A DNA stretch of 64,000 nt. Origin: Tomocerus qinae (taxonomy: Eukaryota > Arthropoda > Collembola > Entomobryomorpha > Tomoceridae). The stretch spans positions 25,284,201 through 25,348,200 of the forward strand of contig CM034548.1 of the NCBI GenBank assembly GCA_020055645.1, written 5' to 3'. The position numbers and the translations under genes were made by a program. This document shows, one piece after another, positions 38,790-52,559 of this stretch (position 1 is its first letter; each line of letters begins with the position of its first letter). The notes below the pieces were generated by a model that worked only from the letters and a program-made list of their open reading frames with translations, searched no databases and was not told the origin of the DNA.

Positions 38790-39560
38790 GAATGTTTTGT
38801 GAAGTGTCTAATGAAAAATGAAAGGGGTATTGGGTATAGGTGAAAGGGAGGTAAAGGGAAGAGTGAATTAGAAAAGGCTAGAAGTGAAAATGGGTGACTG
38901 GAATTTAAGTAAATAAGGGAAAAGGGTATGAGAAGTCAAGCCGCATGGTATCGACTACTAAATAGAATTGGGTGACGTGTAGTAGGATTTCATATGTACT
39001 TAGTAGTTGTACAAAATGCAGTTAAGTTGACATCGATCCTAATCAAAGAAGTAATGAGTTTTTTCTCTGTTAGTTTTTCTAACAAAGGTAATCACTCATA
39101 ATGGAAAGAGTGACAGAAGAGAGATAAATAAAGAAACACTCAACTCAACTGAGTCAATTATATTTTTGTATAGCAAAAGCCAGGTGCAGGAAGAAGTGGC
39201 TATCATGCGAGGGAGAGTTATTGTATATTATTTAATACCATATAGAAGAGTGGAGGAAGTATGGAAAAGCAGTAGAGTCATTACAGGAGATTGGGGCGTT
39301 GTAATGTAAGTAATGTAGGACTAACACGAAGGCATGAGAGTTGCAGCAGCATAGGAAAGATGTGATGGGCACGTGAGATAATAGACGACGATGAATGAGG
39401 AGAACGAAAAAGAAAGTATTAAGAAAAGTAGAGTCTCTCGTTTCTTTCTCATGATCAGTTTAGTTAGATATATAAAAGTATTCTACCAGGCAAGTAGGTA
39501 ATAACTTATTACCCCATACAACTTTGTACCTACAATCTCATCTCCGGACTACCTTTTCTA
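38790..39560. other. Skew unit with four-run G tract
   Basis: 38821-38880 has 24 G and 1 C. Four G runs (38824-38827, 38832-38834, 38846-38848, 38856-38858) could form a long-loop quadruplex. The following C-rich part (39480-39560) is short. CAACTCAA lies at 39141. Confidence 0.5.
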
Positions 39561-39619
39561 TGCACAATATTATTATAGCTATTATAATATAATATTTCAA
39601 AATTCTATAGTGAAAGCTA

Positions 39620-40830
39620 CGTAGTTTCGTAAATCAGCCTTTTTTTGAGTTCGCCCAGTTTAGTAATTGAAAGTTGTTGTTGTGTAGAATAATTGAAAGT
39701 GCATATAGGTATTGAAGTTGAGAATAAACAAGTTATTTTGTCATTTATTGTGTATGTGATGAAGAGACGAGTTGGGATGGGATGAATTGAGGAGTGGTTG
39801 AAAATCAAGTGAATGAGACAGAGGGACAAGGGAAAATGAGATGAGATGCGAAGATAAAGGAGCGTAGGAAGATAGCATGGTTACTCATACTATGATATGT
39901 AGACAGAAGTATAAAGCAGAGCTGTATGTGCAGAGAGTTCCGTGTGAATGTGTGTGGGTGAGTTAAAGACAGAGGCTCGTCTCGCAACAAGAAATTGTCT
40001 AAAGACGATAGAATGGTGGAAGGAGAGGGATTTCCCAATAAATCTTCAATTATCAGAGTAATCAACGGAAATGCAACTCTTTTTGATCAGTTCTAGTTTC
40101 TCTTGTCTTTGTCTTTTTCTAATTTCGCGATAAAGCATCAGCGAAAAAGTAACAAGAGGCTTATATGGGACGTGATTGGAAAAAGTAATTTCTCAATCTG
40201 AACCATCAGTGGCTTCACTTGGCTTCGTTTGGCTTTCCTCTCCTGCTCAAGGTTTACTCGTCCCCGTCTGACTCTGCTCACAAGTGAAAGATACCTTGCT
40301 CTGACATACATGGAACTTGTACACAGCAAGACTCTGTTTAGCCATATTTATGGCACAGGAAAGACATAAAGACATCATCTTATATAAACTTGCTATTATA
40401 TTGCATTACATTAGAGTTAGAAGTTGATGATGAGAGTGATTGGGCCAACTTTCCAGACTCCAGCTTTATTGTTAGTTTAGTTTCAGTTTAGTCCACTTTA
40501 GTCAGGTTCTTCTAGCTTCGCTCTCTCGCTCCTGATATGATTGAGGACGCTCTATAGGTACTCCCAATCTCAACTCAATCGGAGCAGGAGAAGAAATATC
40601 AAACTACCCCGAATAACACAACCATACTTTAGTGTCGATCTAGACATAAATGAAATTATCGGATCAGTACCTACCTAGTCTACTCTCTCTGCATTTATAA
40701 CTATCCTAACTCATTATTCTTACTCTTACTACTATTTGACATGATAAATCTCTAAGCAAACGATCCACTTTGTCACTTTCATATATATTTACCATACACA
40801 TTCTGCTTTTTAACCAACACAACTAAATAC
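39620..40830. other. Skew unit
   Basis: 22 G:3 C at 39781-39840, then 16 C:2 G at 40681-40740. The core at 40190-40330 is rich in TGGCTTC/GGCTTTCC words. CAACTCAA is at 40571-40578. Confidence 0.6.
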
Positions 40831-40929
40831 TTAACCATATAAATGTTGTAAATATAATACGGATAAATTAAACCATTTAGAATAGCATTTTTATAGTTCT
40901 TTTCGTTTAATTGCTATAGTATTGTTTGG

Positions 40930-41900
40930 GAAACCAAGCTAGAGAGCAATCAAAAGTGTCTTAAATGTATAGTAAAGTATTTTGTGGAAAGTCGGAGGAT
41001 TGGGGAAGGGAGAGAAGTCTTTGGGAAAATTGCTCAAGTGTGTATGAGATAATATTGTGTGCATGTGACTACTTAATTAGGATGGGACTAGAGGAACGGT
41101 GCTCAATTTCATGGGATTTTTGTGCTGAAAATGTGAAGGAGAGTTTATTCGAAGTTAACTAAGGTTGACAATGGTTGGTGGTGGAAGGAGGAAGAGGCTA
41201 ACTATTTGCCATAGAAGAGCTAACCTAACTAGTTACACTCTGTTCACGGCTAGACTCCTATTAGACTAGGCCAGTAGAGAGTGGTCTGACGTGGCATGGC
41301 TGGGGCAAATGAATGTATTGAGGAAGGAGGAATGTTCAGAGAGTTCCATGATCAACTTAGTGTGAAATTAACTTAAGAGTCATCAGAGATAAATAGGAAA
41401 AGGTTCTCTTCTTTCTGGAGAGAATAAATCTTGGACAAAGGTTGAAAAGTGTAACGAACATCTTCAGGATTAGTAGTTAGCCTCGCAGATTTATAGAGTT
41501 TCACTTTGCTTCGTTTCCCTCTATGCGAGTCAAGGAAGACAGCATCATACACTTTAACTTAAGCGTCTCTTTCTGTTTGCCTCTTTCTTACGATTAGCCA
41601 CTACACTACACTACACTCCCCGACACACACACAAAGCCATTCTCTCTCTCTCTCTCTACAAATGAAACTAAGCACTCACACAGGAAGACTTACTGTGTAC
41701 ATAGAATGCCAACCCAGGAAACTGACTCAATCACCTAAGCTAACATAGCATAACATTGCTCTAAAGAAGATAGAAAACATCCCGGCAATACTTATTCTAT
41801 ACCAACAGACAGACCTAATGAGTAAACAACCTAATGTTCTTACATTCACCATAAAATTCATTCTACTCATCCATCACTAATACATACATAAGTATTATGA
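40930..41900. other. Skew unit with (CTACA)n and (TC)n tracts
   Basis: 22 G:6 C at 41161-41220, then 16 C:2 G at 41821-41880. A (CTACA)n run lies near 41600-41616 and (TC)n at 41641-41657. Confidence 0.6.
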
Positions 41901-41909
41901 TAACAAAAT

Positions 41910-43000
41910 AAACTTATAATTAAAGCTCTATAGGACTCTCCTACCTGAATACATAATTATCTTCATAAGTAAATGTAACCAAATCTCAATATTGTACTTA
42001 TTAGCCTAGAAAATTAGCAGTTTATCGCCTTTTGTATAAATACATATAATAAATTCAATACAAATGCAACTAAAATTTATGTATACTTATTTTTTAGATA
42101 CATGATTTTGGTTTTTCAATGTATTTCAAAACCAATAAAAGTTAAATAAAATAAATATTTATTTAACGTTTGGTTGTAAAATAAAGATTTTTAAAGGTTT
42201 CGGAAACGGGACATTTTAAGCTGCTTAGGATGATAATGCAGTAGCAGGATCACTTTAAATATCATTTCACTTCTTTTGAGATGATCATGTCATCTTAGGG
42301 ATGCTTTGCAAAAGATCAATGTAGAGCAGGTGAAATAAAGTAGAGGTAAGTTCCTTGTTATGACGCTTTCTTGTTATTCTATTCACTCAAAAGACAGCTT
42401 GTGCAATGTGAAGTGAAATAAATTTGAGTGACGGACATAATTTCTCCTCCAGCCAAGCTTTCCTTACCGAATGCGTATGGAGTAAAACTGAAAAAATCAC
42501 CGACTTATTTTCACAAGATTAATTGCCTGAGCTCACGCAAAAATTAAAACTTTAACTAGACACTCGGAACTAAAATATTTTTTAAATTTTGTCAGCAAAG
42601 TTTGCGAAGGGAAATTCATTTTCTTTTCCAGTTTAACAAATATCCTAAGAGTATACTGCACAAAAAGGATACATGTAGAAAAATGTCACGCCTTCGTTCC
42701 TATGATAGAAACAAAGGACTACCTAGTCATAAATTAATAAAATAGTTATTAATAAAGTGCAAAAAGTCCCATTTGGATTTAACAATAATAAATAGCAGTC
42801 TGTGAAGATATTTTAATAAGGATGAGTAGAAAGACTTTCAATGGCAAATAATTTAAATCGCGTAATATTCTGTATCTCTGTGTGTATAAAGTTCGCCCTA
42901 TTGCACTTGAATATAGGTAGTTAGAGATACTTATCTACCGTTCGCAGACAAACTATCAATCACAAAATAGAAAAAGCATCACGCACAATATTATGAGCAA
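41910..43000. other. AT-rich spacer, no gene seen
   Basis: Apart from the inverted repeat at 42130-42175, only low-skew AT-rich DNA. Confidence 0.5.
42130..42175. repeat. AT-rich inverted repeat
   Basis: GTTAAATAAA (42141-42150) pairs with TTTATTTAAC (42158-42167) around a 7-base loop, and AACCAA (42130-42135) pairs with TTGGTT (42170-42175) outside it. No terminal repeats of a larger element seen. Confidence 0.6.
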
Positions 43001-46000
43001 TAGAACTAAGCACGTTCCATAATAGAGGAGAAGTGGAGTGAGAGAAAACTTTCCACTTTCCCCGATTGCTTTTCACTATTTGTACGAATAGGCTTTTTCT
43101 CACATGCTCCTTACATTTGCACCTAAATATTTAAGTTGGCTTTCTTGGTTGGTACTTTTCGGAATATTCACTTACTGGGATGGTGTGGCATGGACCGATT
43201 ACAGATTCAGATACCGCTCGAGGACAAGTTATCACTTCACTTACTGAGAAAGGAGTATGCGTGTATAGTATTATGCATGTGGCTGCACAATGTATTATAT
43301 CTTTATTTACTACAAAATATATAATGCACGCTAGCTGTTGATATATTAGCCAACGGTGAGTGATAGTGCAGTTATAAGTGATGAAGACGCATTTGGTCTC
43401 CTTATGTTGTGTATTAGTTCAGCACCATACTTTCATTCACCACTAATCTGTATGTATTATACGTACTGCATCCTGGCATCAATAAGTTGAACAAATAGCT
43501 CGACAGTTCGTTTGTACCTCTATCAGATTTAATCTATACTCCCTTTGTATATAATTTCAATTTTTCTTTCGATCTATTCCAGAAACTGAAATTACATAAA
43601 ACGAATGGAGATACAGGTAGCTTTAAAGTACATAATCAAAAAAGATTATGTAAATTATAATTATTTGTTAAGTATCTATTACTGATGCAATTTTCTTACC
43701 TATGTAATAAAACTGTATATTATAATGTGCTAACAGTATAAAAATAATGCATCAGTTTATCTAATTTAGTAATAATGTTGTCTAAAACGCAAAATACACA
43801 AATTCACACCGAAATGAGAGATAATGTATATTTTATTGGTAAGTACGTAGATACAGTACTAGAAATATTGAATGAAATGTTATACTACTATTAATCATCA
43901 TAATACATGTATGATACATAAAACATTTTTTCCTTGTGAATTTTGAGATTCCTTATGGGGTTTTCATATATTGTGAAGATTCTGTGCAAGGACAGAAGCC
44001 ATATGTATTAAGTAATGAAAATTAATATTGTATCTGCACAACACGTAAAATATTAAATATTATAATTACTTTGGGCCTGGGATTTGGTCCAACCCGCTAT
44101 GTAAGTTGATAGGAATAGGAACAACATCTTTAGGCTTTCAGTACCTAAGAGTGAGTGTCCTATGCATTTGTATCCTCAACTTGGCTGCGTTTTTATATTT
44201 ATGTGTGTACGAAACAAGTTGGCATATGACGTTCTTTCTCAAAATAATATAGGTTTTATGCAGTCTGAGAAAACGAGTTTAATGCTTTCCATGACGGCAC
44301 GAGAGAGCATTTTGATATTGATATTTCATCTACAAAGAGCACGGAAGCAAGGCATCACCAGAATGTCGGCAGCGGCATTCAATTATTGAAGGCAATCAGG
44401 CGTGAACACAAATTGATTTCGAGACACGCCAAAACAGCCACTAAACCCCCTTCATCCTTATGCTATGCTCTCCTCACATAATGTCTTCTAACATCTACTG
44501 GGCTTTTGATAAGTCCCTTATCGCAGATAAACAAAATTCCTCTTTCCAACCATCAATGTAACTAATGTAACCATTGACCGCTTTTAATAAGGATTTTTTT
44601 CATATGGCAATATCCTAATCATTGCTTAATAACAATCAATCCAATGGGATAATAAATGCTTTATGATGTCCATTATTTAAAAATTACTGGAAATAAAATT
44701 TTAAATATAGTAAAAATAAATAATTGTAAATAAAAAATCATCAAATGATATTTTATTGTTGGTTTTAATATCAAATTTCATAGCAAAGGCAAACGATCAT
44801 TTTATCATGGAATCGAGACAATTTCAATTGTTGCTATATTAATGACATATTTGAGAACAACTACATTTTGGAAATGTAGCATTTCTTATAAAACTCCCAG
44901 TATGTCTCCTTAGTTCGGGTCTTTCTACTCTCTTTCAAACTAGAATAATATTCTGTATCTCTGCTGTGTGAATGTCCTTACGTGGTATTTCTCTACTAGC
45001 ATTGTGTATACGTATGCACTTCCTTTGCAAGAGAGAGTCTCTTCTCCATCGCATACTATGTAATACTGCATATTACTGAACTGCATATACTCCATTCCGT
45101 GTCTCCAAACCCGAACTGATGGCGAAAGCAAAATGCAATGAAGTCTCTTCCTCCTTACTGCAGGCACACCAATTCAACTAGCAGAGAGACACAAACACAA
45201 GACCATCCAGACTGACTTTTCTACTCTTTAGCTAAGTAGCTACTCTGCTCCTTACAACAGTATTAAAGTGACTAGGTAAATACTACTGGTAATAATATGA
45301 TGAAAGCAACCAACCACGGAGCCTTATCTCCCTACACATTGTACTTTTAGGTTAGTTAGACCCACCAAACTATGTGTACCGCATCAACAGAACATCATCA
45401 GACAAACAATCAATTCTCTTCCCTCAGATCTAACCAACCTCGTCCACTGCCCATTTCATTCACACTATCATTTCCCATTTCCATCTTCAATGACACACTC
45501 CGACAAATAATAATTCCTTTCGTTTTAATTCCTTTTTCAATACCAACAATAATTATCTGTCGTTGTAAATTTGAAACCATTCAAGGTGCTTTTATTTTAT
45601 GCCGAAAGGTAACTCCAGAAACAACAGAACAACATTTGCGAGTGTCCTATAAGTTATAAAACTAGGTTTTTTCATATTGGATTCTACTCTTAGCAAGCAC
45701 TGTTACTTAAGAGTCACTTACATAGAGACCAACGGTAAGCTAATTTTAAGGAGAAAAATTATGGCAAGTAGAATCCTGTCTAACCTTTAAAATCTATTAT
45801 TAGCTTTTCCTGTTTTCAACAAAATTTTGTACAAATAATCACAAAACAAACATTTTTTACACAAAAGTAAGTAATTATATCCAAAGGAGTTATTTGATAT
45901 TGTTGAACGTCTTTCTTTCCCAAAGAACTACTAGGCAGACTAATAATGTTGACCTACCTAATTTCAATACATAAATTTATTAGAATTTAGAATTTTTTAG

Positions 46001-46010
46001 AATTCCTTTG
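43000..46010. other. Gene-free stretch with an unpaired C-rich block
   Basis: Mostly AT-rich. 44950-45530 is C-rich on the plus strand without a matching G-rich block before it, an exception to the usual unit. A GC-richer patch at 44330-44420 is unassigned. No protein family recognised in open frames of up to 95 codons. Confidence 0.45.
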
Positions 46011-46014
46011 ATTA

Positions 46015-46245
46015 TAGTGGCCCGTCTGCTTGGTGCAGTCTGCCAGATAAGATAAAAAGAATTGATATCTTTACTATGGTTAAGACTTAACTTTTTTTGC
46101 TTTTATTATCATTGTTGTTATTGTCTTTTTTATTATTATGTAGCAAATTAAATTTTTATGTCCGCAGATGGAGAACAGTCATTGTCCTGTACTTGTACTG
46201 ATGTAACCTGACAATAAAGCTTTAATTTGATTTAATTTGATTTGA
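46015..46245 (+). mobile_element. Truncated non-LTR retrotransposon (LINE) 3' end
   Basis: The 3' portion reads CTGTACTTGTACTGATGTAA, CCTGACAATAAAGC (AATAAA at 46213-46218), then a tail of 2.5 copies of TTTAATTTGA (46221-46245). A poly-T/ATT-rich segment precedes it. This combination is typical of arthropod LINE 3' UTRs that end in short tandem repeats. No reverse transcriptase remains, so the copy is heavily 5'-truncated. The left boundary is approximate and no target-site duplication was identified. Confidence 0.65.
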
Positions 46246-46249
46246 AAGA

Positions 46250-46790
46250 GTCTGTAAAGCAGATACTGTCATTTATCTCTATGTTTGATGTTTAACTTTT
46301 AAACTTCAACTGGAAACGTGAAAAGTCTCAGGAATTTAAGTGGAAAATAATAATTTAATGAAATTCCTTCATGGTTTAAATTCTTCAGGTAGCATTATTA
46401 AAACTCTTCATAATGTTACAGATTACATAGCTATTTCACCATTAAGTTTTGACTTAGAGTCTACACATATAATTGGTTTAGACGGACACCTTCAGTTTTA
46501 GACGGAAAATATTTTGAAACGGTAAATGCAGACCGCAAACTTGCTTGTATTAGGACAGTGTAATCCAAACAACCAAAATTAGAACGTAGCATGTATAGAA
46601 ACCATTATTAGGTAGTTATAACTTCTATGTATATAGGTATACTGCGTAGAATGTTAGAATGCGTTGGAGCATTTATTAAACGTAGGTTTTGTGTATACAA
46701 TCCGCGTAACAAAGTCATTACCATTATGTCATTATATTGGTTTTGGTAGTGGTATTTAATGGCAACAAATTGAAATCAGAATAAGACAAC
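46250..46790. other. AT-rich spacer, no gene seen
   Basis: Nothing beyond low-skew AT-rich DNA between the LINE tail and the next skew unit. Confidence 0.5.
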
Positions 46791-46799
46791 AACTTTTGG

Positions 46800-47560
46800 A
46801 GGGTCTATTTATTTAGTTGGGAAATGAGAGGGATGGAGAAAATGGGATATTTAGCAGCGGTTAATAAAATCGTTTCTCATTAGGTTGTATACATAGTATA
46901 AGTAAAAGTTGTGAGAATGAGGGAGTTGTAGGACTATAGTAAATAGGTAATCAATTATTGCATCCTCTAGCTACTACAAATTAAGGAAATAGCAAACATC
47001 CATTGTAGTACGGCAGTTTAAGAAAACAGTGGGACTTGTGTATAGATGCAGGACCATAAAGTGGAAGGCAGTTATAAAGCAAGTAAGTATAATGAGTTGG
47101 TTTTTATAGTGGGAATATATCAGAGAGCGGAGATATTTATTTGTAGGCCTCTCCTAAAAGTATAAGTAGAATTTCCAATGAAATGACTTAATGATAAGTG
47201 AGTAAGAGCGGAGTTTCAGTTTTGCGGGCTCGTGAGACACTTTCACCATACACATGCCAGGACTGCATTACACGCTCAATGCACCTCTCATCAATCAGTC
47301 GTCCTATGTGCGCAATTAAAGCTTTCCAGAAATAATGATGGTAGTTAAAACATCTCGACGCTGTGACGAACAAATATCGCCCGTCCTGAATTGTCTCACA
47401 GTCAACGTTTCTATTGAGAGCGTCTTCTTCCACTCAACTCCATTTCACAGATAGATATATCACCCACATACGGCACATACGACGGACAGACTGAACAAGA
47501 CATCTTCTCCATATACCTACCTACTGATACTAGTAGTATATTATACACATTTGTCCTAAC
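46800..47560. other. Skew unit
   Basis: 22 G:3 C at 46801-46860, then 21 C:8 G at 47461-47520, around a GC-richer core at 47200-47300. An 81-codon minus frame (47188-47433) covers the core; no family recognised. Confidence 0.55.
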
Positions 47561-48519
47561 CTAAAGGAACTTAATTGGGAGACTCATTTTTTACACTGGT
47601 TGGTTGGTAGTGTGTGGATGTGAATGGGTGTTGGGTGAATGTATACACCGAGATGTACATGTGGGTTAGTCTCTCCCTCCTTCGACTCGAGTCAGTCGAA
47701 CTGTCAAGGTTCAATTCACTCACTCTAGCCGTCCTATCCACTAACGATGACTTTTCTATACATTTCGTTTCCCTTTTTGCTACTCGAATACAAATAACAT
47801 GTACCTACACTTAGACGGCAGAGCCCGCTCTTCTGAATCTATGTACAAATGCATAACACAACATTGCAATGCACTTCCACTAGAAATAAAAGCAATTGAT
47901 TTAAATGGAGCATTGGCCGAAACGACTGTAGGCAAACACAAAAGTGCTCCTTGTGCTTTCTCGGATTCATAGAATAGACATATTATTATTCTCTTCCGCC
48001 GCTCTTGCCACTTCACTACTATAATATACTTCGTCTCATCTCAACAAAACCTCTTTGTGTGGCATTGGCATCATCTTCTTCTCTGTACAACAGGCAGGAC
48101 GTTTATTACAGACTCACCCTTCAACTAACGTAATCCTTGTAACTTATGAAAGGAAGGAACAACTGATAATAATGCTTAATGACTATGAGATGTCGTAACA
48201 TTCCATTCTATCATTGCACCATTTGATATTTGCATCCCAACTCTGTGAAATATCCTTTATATGCAAATAAATGATATTATTTTGTATATTATATTCCTTT
48301 GTGTCATCCAAATTTTATTCATGGATATATATCTATATAATGCAGTACCTATATCATGTCTACAAAAGATGCAATTTTGCAATACGTAGCAAATCCAATA
48401 GACAGATGGAATTTTTGCAGTTGCACTTTTTTGCATTATGGGACGTATGCACTCATACATTGATATCTACAGTATGCATTGTGGATTTCGAAAGAGACGC
48501 TCTATAAGTGTAGGCAGAT

Positions 48520-48930
48520 CATAGAGACAGTATATTGTCTATAGGAAATATTTTTGACAGGAAAGAGGATAATCAGGTTATGTTGGAGTAAGAGTTCAAA
48601 CAGTAAAAGTCAATAGACACAGAGCTACTATACCTTGCTGTCATGTCACATCACATCAGATCACCTAGTAAGTGTCTCCTATGATACTTATAACTTGCCC
48701 TAGCTAACACAAAAATCTATGTCTTTCCCAAGTCCCGATTTCCACACTCCCTCCGAGCGACAGTAAACTATTCAAAGTCAAACTATCAAAGCAAGGAAAC
48801 CAAAGGTCTTTCCCTCTATTCAATACTCTCACAAACTCACCTACACCTACATACTTACATCTGCTATAATATATCCCTATCCAAAAATCTATTTCCTATA
48901 TCCAATCTTAAATCTTTCCTCACTAAAAAT
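48520..48930. other. Short skew unit
   Basis: 16 G:3 C at 48541-48600, then 17 C:1 G at 48841-48900. Confidence 0.5.
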
Positions 48931-48939
48931 TTAATCTAC

Positions 48940-50270
48940 CGAATCACCATTAATGTGATATATAAACATACCTTCTGCATCAAATGCCAATCCCCCTGTT
49001 GCCATTAGCGAACCTGCCAACCATAGAATGATTTATAGCGATAAGTATTAAATGTCTTTTAGATAAACATTTTAAGATAGGAAGTCATCGTCAATTGGCC
49101 GTTAGGGCCAGACTACTGACCACCCATAATCTTTACTGTGCTTACCATAAACAACGTTTTGTTTACAAAACAAAAATGTTATTTTATTTTTTGTCAAAAG
49201 CTAGCGAACTTTGTTTCCTAGTAGAGTCAAAACAATTCAAACGCCCATTTGTGTTCTGCCATGCTGGGGCCATTAGTATTCAACTATTTTTAGCACAATT
49301 TTATACCATAAAAATGTAATCGTTTTACAAGCTAAACTTTCTTTGCCTGTTTTTACTTGACCTTTATGTTAGTATCAAAACGGTACATAAAGAAAGGCAT
49401 TATTGTCTTGGTCCTTCTGACATATACTTTGATTATCCTCCAACTGAAATGTAACTTAGTCAACCAAAGCTGCATTTGGATTATTTGTCCAAATCAAAAC
49501 AATACCGAATGTTTTGCTGCAATTTCTTCATATTGAGTAGAATTGAATCAAATTGTTGTGTCATGTTGGGCATAGAGATAGACTCCATACTGTGCATTTT
49601 GTTTCAGCCCACTAAATGTACAAATAGCATAAATAGTAGGTGTATAACATTTTCAAAGACTTTACATCGGAGTTTGGTTTTTAATAATCCTTTGAGTATA
49701 GTCTTCATTTCCTATTAGAATGCAAAAGTATCTACCCACGTCAATCAAGAAATGTACCTACTGACGGATATCCCGATTAATTTCGTTTTTATTGCTTTTC
49801 GAAGAAGGGTACTCAGGAAAATCAGTAAAGTTAAAGTTGCCTGAGTGGTATTACTTCCTAATATTATTTTGATAGTAACAGAGATTAGGTTTAGCGCAAT
49901 AGAACCTTTAAGTTTCGTGGAATACAATGAAACAAGATTTAAATAGCAAGAATCTGAAAATGTAAAATTGGATGTTTATATAGTAATAATGGCATTCAAT
50001 ATATTGGATGGAATGTGAGTATCTGTCTATCAAGACTACATTTATTGTATTTCTAGTTAGAAGTATATTTATTCCCTGACCTGTAGAAAAAGTTTTAGTT
50101 GGAGTGACGCGATATGTCTTGTGCTACTTGTGTTCTTGTAAAAAAATTCGTTTCAATTTCATACTTTTGAAAGTGTGATCCATCGTTGGGTTGTTTCTTT
50201 CGACTTTCAACTTCCACTTAAACAAAATTCAAAATCCAAGCCATCAGCGACAAGGACGATATTATTCAGA
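48940..50270. other. AT-rich spacer, no gene seen
   Basis: Contains a short inverted repeat, TTTTGTTT/AAACAAAA, near 49156-49173. Open frames of 60-80 codons are AT-driven. Confidence 0.5.
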
Positions 50271-50279
50271 GGGCTATAT

Positions 50280-51200
50280 ATTGTACATAAGATATATAAG
50301 ACACCTCGATTTGTATATTGTAGAGTATAGGAGAAAGAGATAGAGCCGGCCAAAGCTTAAGACGCTAAAGGGAAGGACAAGTAAATATAGAAAGTGGGAA
50401 TGGAGAAGAGTGGTGGTGGTAATAGTTAAATATATGTAGGTACGTGGGCTCAGAAGTGAAAGCAAAAAGGACAAAGTGACGAAGAAGAGCGGAGGGTAGT
50501 AAAACTGAGTAAAAGTGAGTGAAGAGAAAAGTGTATAGATATATTATATACATTAGCCGCTTAGATATATAGTGTATGGGAACACAACGAAGAATTCATT
50601 CTCCCCTTTTTCTGTAAAACAGAATTGAACTGGCAGTCTGGCAGAATCTCGAATTGGTTGAGTTGAGGAGGAGAGGAGTAGCACAGCTCATACTCTCATT
50701 CTCGCCGTCTTTCAATCTCCTAAGCGAATCATTTCCACTCTGCCAACAAAGACAATCATCCATCCATTCCATCTTCCAAATTACATTCAATTCAACCAAT
50801 ACACACAAAGAGACACTCACCCACTTTCTATTTCCACTCTGACTGAGTGAGTGAGAGAGGATACCTTTAACTTACCTTTACTGCTTTATACACACTCCAC
50901 TATAAATCTTATTCTTAGTTACGTACATACATACATAACATCGTAAATAGACACAAATAAGTAGAAAGGAGATGCCACCAACATTTGCCTATACATCCCT
51001 ATATCCCACTCTTAATATTCAGGATATATTTACGCAACTACTATCTCCCAAAACTCTATTACATTCCGTCCTTATACCAAAGTCTCTAGAGAAAACAGAT
51101 ATTCCTCCTCTTCCAACCAATACTACTACTACTACAATATTATACAGAATCTTTCACCAAACTATATCCATACATAAACTATAAGCTTTACTTTATTTTC
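50280..51200. other. Skew unit, very clear
   Basis: 22 G:3 C at 50401-50460, then 20 C:2 G at 50761-50820, switching near 50580-50700. TTGAGTTG at 50658-50665 and a (TAC)n tract at 51121-51135. Open frames are minus-strand before the switch and plus-strand after it. Confidence 0.7.
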
Positions 51201-51209
51201 CCTTTCGGC

Positions 51210-52550
51210 ACCAAAGTCAATGTGTTGATTCAAGACCACTCAATCGAAAAATTATAAGAATTCCTTTTAAAAACATTTTGACTTTCCTCTTTCCACACAA
51301 TATTCCCACTAAAGGCTAATCTATCACCAACAATTGCTTTACTTTTATTGTTTTTCATCCTTTTTTAATACTATCTAAACACCATGTACCATAATTATTC
51401 TTTATAAATAAAACTACAGAACTGGGAATCTCATACAAAAATTATCGAATTCCCACTCAAATTAACCTTATTCATAACACATTTTATATATTAAATTGTC
51501 CAACTTTACATTCTCAAAATAATAATTTTATATTCGTTGTAATCTTTGTAAAAAGGTTTTCAACCATTGAAGATTGTAAAAACCACGTGATAAAATGAGG
51601 TAGTCAAAGTTAGCATTTTTTGTAGCTAATTACATTAATTATAGGAAATGTAAGAAGTGGTTAAAAGTTATTGCATCATTAAGAAATTCTGCTCAATGAA
51701 TCAGTACGCGCAAAATTGTGAGATGAATAAACAAAAAAGAGAGGCTGCTAGTTTAATTAACTGACAACTCGCTTACATAAAATGAATTGAAAAGGGAAAT
51801 AATGGAACTATAAATTGCTATAATTAGAGCACATTTGGAATTGTTGGAATAATGTGAAACCATTCAAACGGTATAGTCATCAATTTCTCACAGACTCATT
51901 TTCCAACGGCGGTAGTTGTAATTGAGACAAGTACTAATAACATAACCAACCTCCTTTTGCATCTACTTTTACTTCCAGACTCTTCTCAACCCTCAACTTC
52001 AGCAATAACAAGTAACTCAATATCACTCAGCATAACATGGCAAGGAATGAAGGAATTTATCGCTGTCCAACAAAACATCTGGATCAAATGACAAATATTT
52101 TCTACTACTTATTACATGTGTACGACAAACTTTTTATTGCCTTACATAAATGTCATTAAGATGACGTAAATGAAAGACCAAAATCTTTCTACAAATAGAT
52201 AACATTTCAGTGAGCTTCCAATTGTTGCTTTAAAACTAGTACGAAACCCTAGCAAGAAAAACTTTATGCAAATTCTAAAAAGCTCAAGTTCACTGTCATA
52301 TAAAATAAATTAAACCATTTTATATATTCCAATTCCATTTAGCTGAAGGCATGACAGTATTTTTCATGATCTGCCGTAATCCCTAAGACCTGCATTAAAA
52401 AAACATCTTGGATAAGTTTGTAGCTATATTTACTTAATGAATATTTCTGTTGTGTTGGATAAGATACAAATTTAGGTTATCTACGCAGTTTTTCTTTAAA
52501 ACGGAGTAGGAAAACACACTCTAAACCCTTTCTACAATGTATATGGATTT
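51210..52550. promoter_or_regulatory. AT-rich, TAAT-dense, possibly enhancer-like
   Basis: From about 51600 to 52000 homeodomain-type cores are dense, for example GCTAATTACATTAATTATAG near 51626 and TAGTTTAATTAACTG near 51750, with little simple repeat. No coding signal. The regulatory reading is inference. Confidence 0.25.
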
Positions 52551-52559
52551 ATATTCTTG

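Noticed and set aside
41600..41657. CRISPR-like or satellite repeat
   Set aside because: Only short (CTACA)n and (TC)n microsatellites; no spacer structure.
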